The notes beneath the pieces are model-generated. The model was not told the origin of the DNA. It did no database searches and was given only the letters and a program-made list of their open reading frames with translations. A program made the position numbers and the translations under genes. A stretch of DNA of 35,827 nt from NCBI GenBank assembly GCA_020057065.1, contig JAGVGM010000271.1, forward strand, positions 1 through 35,827, written 5' to 3'. Source of the stretch: Thermodesulfovibrionia bacterium. GTDB taxonomy: Bacteria; Nitrospirota; Thermodesulfovibrionia; UBA6902. Each line of letters starts with the position of its first letter. Position 1 is the first letter of the stretch. This document shows positions 22,131-30,152 of this stretch, piece after piece.

Positions 22131-23019
22131 TCAGAAGGGCCTCTCTATTGTTTTGTTTACCGGAGGAGTTTCAATTTGATCGTCAAGTTTCTCCTGAAGC
22201 AGATTTATGAAATCCTCAACTTTTCCGGGAGATGGTGTGGTAATAGTAAGAAGAGCAGGCTCGAACTCGGTGAAGACTTCATCCACCTTTTTGAGTGAGT
22301 ACCTACCTGATTCCTGTCCCTTTTCTTTAATCAGCTCCAAATCGTAGATAAGCCATACAATATCCGCTTTAGATTTGGAGACTCGTTTAAGTCTGGGCAA
22401 AGTGGCAAAGAAACTCTTATTCAATGCAACGGCGATCTTCTTTTTCCAACTGTGAAGGATTCCGCTTTTGAAAAGAAGCTGGGGGACAAGTCTCTTTCGG
22501 GAAGAGGAAAGGTAATCAGGTCGCGGATAGTTTGGTTCTTTGGACCAATCCATTGAAGCCCGGCCTCGCGGGTCTTTCATAAAGTACTCGAATGGTTCCC
22601 GAACATTCCCGGAAATGTATACTCCCTGAATTTCAAGAGCGCCGAAATCACACACTCTTCCATTATCATCATATGCAACAAGGACAACGTCGATATTTCC
22701 TGCGGACTTTCCTTGTATGTCATTTAAACGCACCTCTGTAAGCGAACTCCATGTTGTCCCCTCCTTGAAAAGAAAGCCGGCTGCGTCGTCGGTTATAATC
22801 CAAGTCTTCACGAAATCGGATCGGGCAGGTGATGACAGGTTGCTTCTCGTGGTAGATTGAACAAAGGCCAAGGGGGTTCTTTGCTTTGTCTTTTGTACAA
22901 TTCGGGACTTTGTTGTTAAAGGGACATAAACGACGGGAGCGGTAGCGTTCGGCTTTTTCTGTATGGTCGGTTGTTAAGTGGCCAAAGACCTCTGCCAGCG
23001 GTTGTCCTGTGTCAGCCAT
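22131..23019 (-). pseudogene. NotI-like type II restriction endonuclease, one frameshift
   Basis: The first frame (from ATG 23019) gives the N-terminal Cys4 metal fold, C32, C41, C53 and C65 (CPFNNKVPNC, NPLGLCSIY, VITCPIRFRED). The second frame, from around 22802, carries on as WIITDDAAGFLFKEGTTWSS, EVRLNDIQGKSAGNIDVVLV and DFGALEIQGVYISGN. Removing one T from GACTTGG at about 22802 joins RED to WIITDD exactly as in NotI-family proteins, giving about 295 residues. The PD-(D/E)xK-type site reads D (in GNID) ... E-x-Q (in LEIQ); as I recall, NotI itself also has Gln in place of Lys. AAGGATG precedes ATG. Either the nuclease is dead or the extra base is a sequencing error. Confidence 0.85.
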
Positions 23020-23192
23020 GATGTCATCCTTTAGAACTTAAGTATTTACTTTGGTAGCTTATCAGGAATTATAAAAAAATCCAATGTGATTTTGCATCTA
23101 CCCCAAAGCAAATTAGACGGGTCTTAGACAATGGAGGCTTTATAGAAGTTATCAGCGGGATGCAGGAAATTCAAGGAGAAAATGTGTAATGA

Positions 23193-23222
23193 AGGGACAG
23201 GCCTATGTGTCTGCCCTTTTAT
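23193..23222 (+). terminator. Hairpin with T-run, plus strand
   Basis: GGGACAG pairs with CTGCCC (one bulged A) over a short loop and is followed by TTTTATT. It comes just after an open stretch without a start (23058-23189, ending QEIQGENV) that may be the tail of a lost gene. The 283-bp gap 23020-23302 otherwise contains only the minus-strand terminator below. Confidence 0.4.
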
Positions 23223-23236
23223 TGAAAATGTTCATG

Positions 23237-23267
23237 AAAAAAGGACGACCCATCGGGTCGCCCCTAC
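23237..23267 (-). terminator. GTAGGGGC hairpin serving as terminator of the secreted-protein gene
   Basis: Read on the minus strand, the hairpin GGGCGACCC-GAT-GGGTCGTCC is followed by six T, 36 bases past the stop of the 23303-24739 gene. All stem positions pair in the minus-strand RNA, one of them as a G-U pair; on the plus strand the same position is an A-C mismatch. So selection, if any, acts on the minus-strand transcript. It is a repeat taken into use as an intrinsic terminator. Confidence 0.75.
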
Positions 23268-23302
23268 TTTTTCATAAGGTTGTCAATGGAAATGCCTTTT
23301 CA

Positions 23303-24739
23303 CTATGGTGTGATGGTGAAGTAATCATCACTCATATCAGTGCCCACTACTTTGCTGTTTGCGTTTTGCAGGATTATCTTTACTCTGCAGTTGGTTTTTT
23401 CCTTGGAAACAACAGGAATGTTCCAGTCATATGTGCCGGGATTGCTGCCGGTTATTTTGGTAATGGTCTTCCAGGTCTTTCCGCCATTTTTTGTATATTG
23501 AAGAATTACATTGGCAACCGGTGTTTTTGTTGCATTGGTACTCCACATAATAGACCATGTGGTATTTGACGTCAGTGTTTCCCCTCCATTCGGGGATATC
23601 AGTTTTACCACCTCAATAGTAAAAGGTTTTGAAATAACAGATGTTTTTTCTACTCTATCTGAATCATAGCCGATGATCTTTATAAGACATGCCGTTTTGT
23701 TGTTTCTGGGTGAAGGGACCTCCCAGTCGTAACTTGTGGCTGTTACAAGATCAGGGGTTATTGAATTCCAGGTCTTACCTGTGTCTGTTGAATACAGGAG
23801 TTCAAAGTATGTCGTATAGGGAGTTGTTTCCCAATTCATTGTATAAGTTTCTCCGGAAGAGATAATTTCATCTTCAGATGGTGATGATAATTTCACATAG
23901 TAGAAAGCCATTAATTCTTGTGTAGTACCATCGGAAACTTGTTTAACAATACCTATGTCCTCTGCCAGATAGAAAGTTTGCAAGACAGATTGATCTCCAA
24001 GTGAAAAAGATCCAGAAATTTTCAGAACATCAAAATTTCCAGCCGGAACAGTAATATTTTCTGTGTTGTTAAAACGATAAGTTGTGTTATATGGTAATTT
24101 TATTATTCTATCTGTAAGTGAAAAAGTAGATATAGCATTTCCATTTGAGACAAAGAGTTGTCCTATGTTTATCATACTATCGGCAATCTGAAGCGGCGGG
24201 ATAAAGGTTATTGTAAGGTTACCACGACCCATCGGTTCAATCAATACATCAGGAAAGAATAGTCGATGTAACATTATTCCATTTGAATCACTCGTGTAAT
24301 ATTCTTTTTGTCCGCATCCGCACAGAACAACACTTGTAATTGTTCCATTAACGTTAGCCATTTTGGGAAGAACTTTTGAAATATCTTTTGAATTTCCATT
24401 AACTGAAAATTCCCAGACAGTTCCAGAGTAGAGAGGAAAATAATCAGATGACTGATATTGAACAGCATCTGATGTAAAAGAATCTTCGGGAGGTACTGCT
24501 GGCAGTTGATCAAAAACGCCAATTCCGGTACCTATACCAGCTTCTTTCATTTGCATGGCTTCTGTATTGTTCCTGAGGTAGCTGTCAACTGCTATCTTGA
24601 GAATAGGATGTATTGCTGTGTTGTTTTTATATGAAATGTCACTGTTGGTGTCCAATATCGGGTTGATCTCTGTCGCTGAAAATGAATACTCTGCCATTAA
24701 GATAATGAAAGATATAATAAAGATGATTTTTTTAAACAT
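23303..24739 (-). CDS. Secreted protein with two C-terminal Ig-like (Kre9/KNH-type) repeats
   Basis: A 478-residue exported protein; a signal peptide of about 22 residues is followed by a region of unknown fold (about 25-285). The C-terminal 190 residues hold two tandem beta-sandwich repeats: one from VKLSSPSEDEIISSGETYT with LLYSTDTGKTWNSI, and one from VKLISPNGGETLTSNTTWSI with LQYTKNGGKTWKTI, each ending in a YDW-x-(I/V)-P strand and FTI. This SPNGGE...W...YSTDGGKTW pattern occurs in many bacterial surface and secreted proteins. The middle has a GCGQ Cys pair. No enzyme signature is seen, so an adhesive or structural role is most likely. Confidence 0.8.
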   Translation of the reverse strand: MFKKIIFIISFIILMAEYSFSATEINPILDTNSDISYKNNTAIHPILKIAVDSYLRNNTEAMQMKEAGIGTGIGVFDQLPAVPPEDSFTSDAVQYQSSDYFPLYSGTVWEFSVNGNSKDISKVLPKMANVNGTITSVVLCGCGQKEYYTSDSNGIMLHRLFFPDVLIEPMGRGNLTITFIPPLQIADSMINIGQLFVSNGNAISTFSLTDRIIKLPYNTTYRFNNTENITVPAGNFDVLKISGSFSLGDQSVLQTFYLAEDIGIVKQVSDGTTQELMAFYYVKLSSPSEDEIISSGETYTMNWETTPYTTYFELLYSTDTGKTWNSITPDLVTATSYDWEVPSPRNNKTACLIKIIGYDSDRVEKTSVISKPFTIEVVKLISPNGGETLTSNTTWSIMWSTNATKTPVANVILQYTKNGGKTWKTITKITGSNPGTYDWNIPVVSKEKTNCRVKIILQNANSKVVGTDMSDDYFTITP

Positions 24740-24927
24740 GTTAGCCTTAGTTAGATAATAATATGGTTTAAATCGACTGCCCTTTGCGGAAACTTCCCTC
24801 TTACTATAAATTAGTTCTGGTCCGGTATTTCAAGTTAAGTATAAAAGTGGTAAGAACCGCATTCCTTAATAAAAGTATAATACAAGCGTTACTTTTTAGG
24901 CAATAAAAAAATATACAGAAAGATAAC

Positions 24928-24948
24928 CCGTTAGTTACAGGTGCAACC
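24928..24948 (+). repeat. Solo end of a MITE-like element
   Basis: CCCGTTAGTTACAGGTG matches the outer inverted-repeat end (CC-TTAGTTACGGGTGG) of the elements at 2223 and 17745, without the following hairpin. It is the only recognisable item in the 234-bp gap 24740-24973. Confidence 0.4.
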
Positions 24949-24973
24949 ATGAGTATTTTCTTTAATAGAGACA

Positions 24974-25693
24974 TTAAATACCTCTGGTTAATATTGAAAT
25001 AATAACAGGCACTGCAGTTTCGACAGGTAAAATTCTCTCTCCAAAATTAAATTCTTCAAATCCGCATTCCTTTAATTTATTTATTTCGTAAGGAATAAAT
25101 CCGCCTTCAGGCCCAATAGCTAAAGTAAAGTATTTTCCTGAAGTATCAACTATCGTATCAGCGGCTTTTGGATGGGCGATCACAGGAATTGTATTTTTTA
25201 TTATATTCGGCAATTCGTCTTCAACAAAAGGTTTAAACAAAGGTCTCATAGAAAGCTCCGGTAAAATAGTATCACAAGACTGTGACAGGCTGTCCAGAAA
25301 AATATCTTGTATGTTCTCTTGTGCAAGAACAGGGGTTTGCCAGTAGCTTTTTTCAACGCGAAATGAATTTATTAAAAATATTTTTTTTACACCTAAGGTG
25401 GTTATATGTTTTAAAGTCCTTCTTAAAATTTTAGGCCTGGGCAATGCTAATAATAAAGTAAGGGTGGATGGTAAAGGTGGTTTTTTATCCAGGTTTACTG
25501 AAATATCGATAAACTGTGGATTTATCTCTATGACTTTTCCGGTTCCCAAATTACCATTTATCAGTCCTATTCGCAGCAAATCATTCTTTCCTGATCTTAA
25601 TACTTTTGAAATATGATCAAACCTGTGATCATATAACCTGATCGTATCACTGTTCTGATAGTAATCTGTCTCGTCAAAAAGAATAATATTCAT
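24974..25693 (-). CDS. rsmE: 16S rRNA (uracil1498-N3)-methyltransferase RsmE
   Basis: A SPOUT-fold methyltransferase of 239 residues that methylates U1498 in the decoding region of 16S rRNA. The N-terminal PUA-like part begins MNIILFDETD and has HISKVLRSGKNDLLRI. The SPOUT core has LALPRPKILRRTLKHITTLG, GPEGGF (194-199) and GERILPVETA (218-227), which make the knot that binds S-adenosylmethionine. The start is ATG 25693 without a clear Shine-Dalgarno; a TATACT lies 9-14 bases upstream, so the leader may be very short. It is divergent from valS; prmA, a frequent neighbour, is not here. Confidence 0.95.
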   Translation of the reverse strand: MNIILFDETDYYQNSDTIRLYDHRFDHISKVLRSGKNDLLRIGLINGNLGTGKVIEINPQFIDISVNLDKKPPLPSTLTLLLALPRPKILRRTLKHITTLGVKKIFLINSFRVEKSYWQTPVLAQENIQDIFLDSLSQSCDTILPELSMRPLFKPFVEDELPNIIKNTIPVIAHPKAADTIVDTSGKYFTLAIGPEGGFIPYEINKLKECGFEEFNFGERILPVETAVPVIISILTRGI

Positions 25694-25815
25694 TTTAATA
25701 GAGTATATGATTATTTAGACAGAATAAGCAGCATTGATATAAGACTTGTTAAAATGTCAAAATTATCTTTGCTCTGAATATAGCTTGAATTGAACTACGG
25801 GAGATTGAAACGAAC

Positions 25816-28488
25816 ATGCTTGAAAAAAGATACGAACCTAAGGATATTGAAAAGAAGTGGTATGATTTCTGGATTGAGAAGGAATATTTCAGGGCCGAGT
25901 CAAAAAGCGATAAGCCTGCATACTGCATAGTCATTCCACCTCCGAATGTCACCGGATCTTTGCATATAGGTCATGCGCTTGATATTACCCTGCAGGACAT
26001 AATGATACGGTGGAAAAGGATGTCAGGTTTTAATACGTTATGGCTTCCCGGTACGGACCATGCGGGCATTGCTACTCAAAATGTTGTTGAGAAAGAACTG
26101 CAAAAACAAAACACCGATAGACATACACTTGGGAGAGAGAAATTCATTGAGAGGGTCTGGGAATGGAAGAAGCTGTACGGCGGCACAATAATTAATCAGT
26201 TGAAGAGCATGGGAGCTTCATGCGACTGGAGCCGGGAGAGGTTCACGCTTGATGAAGGTCTCTCGAGCGCGGTGAGGGAGGTATTCGTCAGGCTTTATGA
26301 AGAAGGACTGATCTACAGAGGAGAATACCTTATCAACTGGTGCCCGCGATGCCATACTGCATTGTCTGACCTTGAAGTAGAGCATGAGGATAAGCAGGGC
26401 AATCTTTATTATATTAAGTATAATTTAGTTGACCAGGCTGGATATGTGACTGTTGCAACAACGCGCCCTGAGACCTATCTTGGTGATACCGCAGTTGCCG
26501 TAAATCCCGATGACAAAAGATATAAAGCCCTTATCGGCAGGAAGGTGCGGCTCCCGATCATCGACAGGGAAATACTGATCATAGCGGATGAATTTGTTGA
26601 TTCCTCTTTTGGAACTGGAGCTGTCAAGGTTACACCTGCACACGATCCAAATGATTTTGAGATGGGGAAGAGACATAATCTGCAGTTCATTAATATACTG
26701 ACCGGCGACGGAAAGATGTCTGAGGAGGCAGGGCCGTATAAGGGACAGGACAGGTTTGAATGCAGGAAGAATGTACTGAAGGACCTCGAGGGGATAGGGC
26801 ATCTTGAAAAGGTAACTGATCACAATCTCGCGATCGGACACTGCTACAGATGCAAGACAATCGTTGAGCCATATTTATCAATGCAGTGGTTTGTGAAAAT
26901 AAAACCTCTTGCTGACGAAGCAATAAAAGCTGTCAAAGAAGGACGCGTAAGGATAATACCTTCGGGATGGGAGAACAGTTATTTTGACTGGATGGAGAAC
27001 ATCAGGGACTGGTGCATATCCCGTCAGATATGGTGGGGGCACAGGATCCCGGTCTGGTATTGTGAAAAGTGCAATGAGGTGATAGTTTCAAGAGATACTC
27101 CAACAGAATGTAAGTGCGGCAGCAGGGAATTAATTCAGGATGAGGACGTGCTTGATACGTGGTTCTCATCAGCGCTCTGGCCCTTCTCCACTCTTGGCTG
27201 GCCTGATGATACTGAGGACCTTAAAACATTTTATCCTACAAGCGTTTTAATAACAGGGTTTGACATCTTATTCTTCTGGGTGGCCCGTATGATCATGATG
27301 GGATTGAAATTCAGGGATAAGGAACCGTTCAGGCATGTTTATATCCACGCATTGATCAGGGATTCTGAAGGACAGAAGATGAGCAAATCAAAGGGCAATG
27401 TGGTGGACCCGCTCAAAATGACGGAAATGTACGGCACGGATGCGTTCAGGTTCACGCTTGCAGCCTATGCTGCGCAGGGGAGGGATATTAAGTTCTCCGA
27501 GCAAAAGGTCGAGGGATACAGGCATTTTCTCAACAAGATATGGAATGTGGCAAGATTTATCTCCATGAATGTAAAAGATGGAGAAGAGATTGCAACGATA
27601 GGAGAATTGCGTAAGGACAGTTCGCGAACTGCCCTTACATTGGCGGACCGGTGGATATTGAGTCGTCTTTCAGCGGTTTGTTTGGAGGTCAACACAACAC
27701 TCGGGGAGTACAGGTTCAATGACGCTTCAGGGGCTTTATATCAATTTATATGGCATGAACTTTGCGACTGGTATGTTGAGATGATCAAACCGGAACTTTA
27801 TGGTGATAATACGGGAAAAAGAAAAGCGGCAATAAGCACTTTGGTACATGTCTATGAAGTATCACTTGCACTTCTGCATCCTTTCATGCCATTTATCACA
27901 GAGGAGATATGGCGCCAACTGCCATGCAAAAAGGAGCATGACTGCCTTTGCGTTCGATCGTATCCGACCAGTGAAGACGGAATTGATGATAAGGAAGCAG
28001 TAGAAAAAATGAATACGATTATGGAAGCTGTTACATGCATCAGAAGCATCAGGGGAGAATTGAACCTTTCGCCTTCTCTGGAATTACAGGCGATGATAAA
28101 GGCATCGAACAATAAAGAAATGGTACTTAAGGAGAATATTGCCTATATCGCAAAGCTGGCGAGGGCCAGGGATTTAGTAATAGGCAAAGAGATAGATCCG
28201 CCCAGGAACGCTGCTACTGCAATAAAATCGGAGATGGAGATATATGTACCGCTTGAAGGATTATTTAATATAGATACTGAGATCAGCAGGTTAAATAATG
28301 AGAAAGGCAAGGTTGAAGAGGATATCGAGTTTTTAAAAAAGAAGCTTTCAAATGAAAAATTTATAAATAAGGCGCCCCAGGCGGTAGTTGAAGAGATTAA
28401 AAACAAGTATAATGATTGTTTAGATAAGCTGCAATCGATACAAAACAATATTGATAAGCTTAATCAATGGAGGAAGTCCGATGAATAA
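25816..28488 (+). CDS. valS: Valine-tRNA ligase
   Basis: Class I aminoacyl-tRNA synthetase, 890 residues. HIGH motif at 50-53 in NVTGSLHIGHALD; KMSKS at 521-525 in GQKMSKSKGNVVDP. The editing (CP1) domain is present with TTRPETYLGDTAVAVNP and GTGAVKVTPAHDPNDFE, and the zinc-like Cys clusters WCPRCHTALSD and CRCKTIVEPYLS-type region lie in the catalytic insert. The C-terminal tRNA-binding coiled coil (ISRLNNEKGKVEEDIEFLKK onwards) is typical of ValRS. A GGGAG lies 12 bases before ATG, a little far. No T-box leader is visible. The downstream gene overlaps its end by eight bases. Confidence 0.97.
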   Translation: MLEKRYEPKDIEKKWYDFWIEKEYFRAESKSDKPAYCIVIPPPNVTGSLHIGHALDITLQDIMIRWKRMSGFNTLWLPGTDHAGIATQNVVEKELQKQNTDRHTLGREKFIERVWEWKKLYGGTIINQLKSMGASCDWSRERFTLDEGLSSAVREVFVRLYEEGLIYRGEYLINWCPRCHTALSDLEVEHEDKQGNLYYIKYNLVDQAGYVTVATTRPETYLGDTAVAVNPDDKRYKALIGRKVRLPIIDREILIIADEFVDSSFGTGAVKVTPAHDPNDFEMGKRHNLQFINILTGDGKMSEEAGPYKGQDRFECRKNVLKDLEGIGHLEKVTDHNLAIGHCYRCKTIVEPYLSMQWFVKIKPLADEAIKAVKEGRVRIIPSGWENSYFDWMENIRDWCISRQIWWGHRIPVWYCEKCNEVIVSRDTPTECKCGSRELIQDEDVLDTWFSSALWPFSTLGWPDDTEDLKTFYPTSVLITGFDILFFWVARMIMMGLKFRDKEPFRHVYIHALIRDSEGQKMSKSKGNVVDPLKMTEMYGTDAFRFTLAAYAAQGRDIKFSEQKVEGYRHFLNKIWNVARFISMNVKDGEEIATIGELRKDSSRTALTLADRWILSRLSAVCLEVNTTLGEYRFNDASGALYQFIWHELCDWYVEMIKPELYGDNTGKRKAAISTLVHVYEVSLALLHPFMPFITEEIWRQLPCKKEHDCLCVRSYPTSEDGIDDKEAVEKMNTIMEAVTCIRSIRGELNLSPSLELQAMIKASNNKEMVLKENIAYIAKLARARDLVIGKEIDPPRNAATAIKSEMEIYVPLEGLFNIDTEISRLNNEKGKVEEDIEFLKKKLSNEKFINKAPQAVVEEIKNKYNDCLDKLQSIQNNIDKLNQWRKSDE

Positions 28489-28966
28489 AGAAACCTTGGA
28501 ATTGGAAAAGAGCGAGGTACAGGTTGTAGAAGGAGAGTTTATTAACATAAAACATAGTTCGATAAGATCGGTTGATGGCGGGCATATAGAGATGGAGAAG
28601 GTGTGTGCTGTTACAATTGATGGTGAGCAGGCGGATATTATGCAGAGCGCTGTATGTGTTGCCAGGGCAGAGGCATTGAACATGAAGAATTGCGTCAATG
28701 TTTTATCTGTTACAGGCCGTGCCTCATTGAATTCATCATGTTCACTTGTGACACTTGCCGGAAAAGGCATTGATGAGGTCAACAGGAGCAACGTTGGTGT
28801 AATGGTATCCAATAATATACATGCAGAGAACACTTCAGCCCTTATTATGGTTGCTAATAATGTTAGTGGTAATGTCAAAACCTTCATGGACTGGCGGTCG
28901 GCCCTTGCATTCGGTGCGGCCTTTGGAGGGGTGTTTGGGTTGATAAAGATATTGTCGAAAAAATAG
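28481..28966 (+). CDS. Beta-helix-like protein with C-terminal membrane helix, function unknown
   Basis: A 161-residue protein whose first 130 residues are a run of short, regular strands (for example SSIRSVDGGHIEMEKVCAVT, IMQSAVCVARAEALNMKN, SNVGVMVSNNIHAENTSAL) with a pseudo-period near 20, as in beta-solenoids such as bactofilins. The C-terminus SALAFGAAFGGVFGLIKILSKK is a membrane helix with a positive end. No bactofilin signature is certain. The frame is open to 28451, but TGGAGGAAG before ATG 28481 decides the start, which overlaps valS by eight bases, implying coupling. Similar proteins of unknown role occur in several anaerobe genomes. Confidence 0.65.
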   Translation: MNKETLELEKSEVQVVEGEFINIKHSSIRSVDGGHIEMEKVCAVTIDGEQADIMQSAVCVARAEALNMKNCVNVLSVTGRASLNSSCSLVTLAGKGIDEVNRSNVGVMVSNNIHAENTSALIMVANNVSGNVKTFMDWRSALAFGAAFGGVFGLIKILSKK

Positions 28967-28973
28967 GGTTTAT

Positions 28974-28998
28974 GTAGGGGCGGGTTTTAAACCCGCCT
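28974..28998 (+). repeat. GTAGGGGC hairpin between the beta-helix gene and nadC
   Basis: GTAGGGGCGGGTTTTAAACCCGCC, a perfect palindrome after the head, differs from the copy at 51-75 only in the loop. It lies seven bases after the upstream stop and 18 bases before nadC. Confidence 0.9.
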
Positions 28999-29015
28999 TT
29001 ACAAATGGAACATAA

Positions 29016-29906
29016 ATGTATAATACAAATTTCATAGACAAAATCCTCCTTAACGCACTTCACGAGGACATCGGCAGCGGCGATATAACAACGTCCGCGC
29101 TGATCCCGGAAGGACATGTTTCAACATCTGAGATAATTGCAAAAGAGGCCCTGGTCCTTGCAGGACTTCCGTTTGCGGAGAGGACCTTTAAATTAATAGA
29201 CTGCAGTATTAAATTCAGGTCCCTTAAAAAAGACGGAAGCCGGGTAAAGGCAAAAACAGTTGTTGCAAAAATATCCGGTAATACAGGAAGTCTGTTGAAG
29301 GCTGAAAGGGTAGCGCTTAATGTCCTTCAAAGGTGTTCAGGCATAGCGACTCTCACAAATAAATATGTCGGGCAGATCAAAGGAATGCAGGTTAAGATCA
29401 CCGATACGAGAAAGACAGCTCCGGGGCTGCGGCTTTTTGACAAATATGCAGTAAGAACAGGGGGAGGGCATAATCACCGTTACGGTCTTTTTGACGGTGT
29501 ACTCATTAAAGACAATCATATCGTTGCAGCCGGAGGGGTCGGAAAGGCTGTACGGCTTGCACGTTCAAAGGCGCAGCATTTATTAAAGATCGAGGTAGAG
29601 GTAAAAAATATACGTGAAGTAAAGGAAGCGTTGTCTGCCGGAGCCGATGTGATCATGCTTGATAATATGTCAATTAATGAAATGAAGAAAGCTGTAAGCT
29701 TTATCCGTCAGAATAGCACAGTTGTATCAATAGAAGCATCAGGCAATGTGACACTCGATAATGTTCGCTCAATTGCCGAAACCGGTGTGGGCATAATTTC
29801 TGTCGGAGCGCTTACACATTCCGCCCCCGCTGCTGATATCAGCATGAATATCATCTTATCCCCCTCTTTGAAAAAGACCAACAGTAGGTGCCTTAAGCAG
29901 GGGTGA
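29016..29906 (+). CDS. nadC: Nicotinate-nucleotide pyrophosphorylase (quinolinate phosphoribosyltransferase), with repeat-encoded tail
   Basis: Converts quinolinate and PRPP to nicotinate mononucleotide in NAD synthesis. Motifs: LHEDIGSGDITTSALI (15-30), ERVALNVLQRCSGIAT, KITDTRKTAPGLR (about 127-139) with RTGGGHNHRYGLFDGVLIKD, KIEVEVKNIREVKEAL and the late VIMLDNMS plus EASGNVTLDNV. The normal protein ends near SAPAADISMNI; here 16 further residues, LSPSLKKTNSRCLKQG, and the TGA stop are encoded by a repeat that entered the 3' end. The tail is likely tolerated because the C-terminus is at the surface. The start has only a weak GGA. nadA and nadB are not in the window. Confidence 0.95.
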   Translation: MYNTNFIDKILLNALHEDIGSGDITTSALIPEGHVSTSEIIAKEALVLAGLPFAERTFKLIDCSIKFRSLKKDGSRVKAKTVVAKISGNTGSLLKAERVALNVLQRCSGIATLTNKYVGQIKGMQVKITDTRKTAPGLRLFDKYAVRTGGGHNHRYGLFDGVLIKDNHIVAAGGVGKAVRLARSKAQHLLKIEVEVKNIREVKEALSAGADVIMLDNMSINEMKKAVSFIRQNSTVVSIEASGNVTLDNVRSIAETGVGIISVGALTHSAPAADISMNIILSPSLKKTNSRCLKQG

Positions 29907-29975
29907 GGGGAGATTTTTTGATTGAATTTTCCTATAAAATCCCCCTTAATCCCCCTTTTCCAAAGGGGGAGGACA
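29859..29975 (+). repeat. MITE-like repeat overlapping the end of nadC, with 22-base insert
   Basis: The left hairpin CCCCTCTTTGAAAAAG...AGGGG is split by the 22 bases at 29877-29898 (ACCAACAGTAGGTGCCTTAAGC). It is followed by TGAGGGGAGATTTT, a centre, and a second inverted half AAAATCCCCCTTAATCCCCC with a CTTTTCCAAAG loop. The identical insert occurs at the same place in the element at 17745. The repeat supplies the last 16 codons and stop of nadC. Confidence 0.85.
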
Positions 29976-30000
29976 GTTGAGTATCCCCTTGGCTATGTGA

Positions 30001-30079
30001 GAGGTCGAAATGGGTTTTAAAATTGCTGTAATGCAAGAAGCCACGATATGGCTAAAAAATTGGGGGAACTCCCGACCTC
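30001..30079 (+). ncRNA. Possible structured RNA: closed multi-hairpin fold
   Basis: GAGGTCG (30001-30007) pairs with CGACCTC (30073-30079), enclosing TTGC-6-GCAA, AGCCA-5-TGGCT and GGGG-4-TCCC (the last shares one base with the outer stem). It lies before, not after, the promoter at 30089, so it cannot be a leader of that promoter's transcript. It resembles a cloverleaf in layout but lacks a T-arm and TTCGA loop, so it is not a tRNA. A short ORF covers the same bases. Confidence 0.25.
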
Positions 30080-30117
30080 CCTATCTAATTGACAATATAC
30101 CTGTTCAATCCTTATAA
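30010..30117 (+). CDS. Possible 35-residue peptide upstream of the yceD operon
   Basis: ATG 30010, five bases after GAGAGG, encodes a start MGFKIAVMQEATIWLKNW and an end RPPYLIDNIPVQSL before TAA. It looks protein-like (amphipathic helix, then Pro-rich), and may be the stub of a longer gene. It overlaps the -35 and -10 boxes of the next operon, so translation and promoter use would compete. Confidence 0.3.
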   Translation: MGFKIAVMQEATIWLKNWGNSRPPYLIDNIPVQSL

Positions 30118-30118
30118 T
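30089..30118 (+). promoter_or_regulatory. Near-consensus sigma-70 promoter of the yceD-rpmF-plsX-fabH operon
   Basis: Perfect TTGACA (30089-30094) and perfect TATAAT (30113-30118) are separated by 18 bp, giving a start near 30125, about 28 bases before the yceD ATG. It is the best promoter in the window and fits genes for ribosome and membrane-lipid synthesis. Confidence 0.8.
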
Positions 30119-30152
30119 TTAAAGTCAAAGTTTAACCGGAAGGTCTTTCAAT

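Noticed and set aside
23058-23189. Open frame ending KQIRRVLDNGGFIEVISGMQ...
   Set aside because: The residues look protein-like, but no start codon or ribosome-binding site is present; at most the tail of a lost gene, too short to call.
25694-25815. T-box leader for valS
   Set aside because: The gap is only 122 bp and has no T-box sequence (TGGNACCGCG-like).
30001-30079. tRNA gene
   Set aside because: There is a 7-bp closing stem and a three-hairpin layout, but no T-stem, no TTCGA loop, and the hairpins have wrong sizes for D and anticodon arms.
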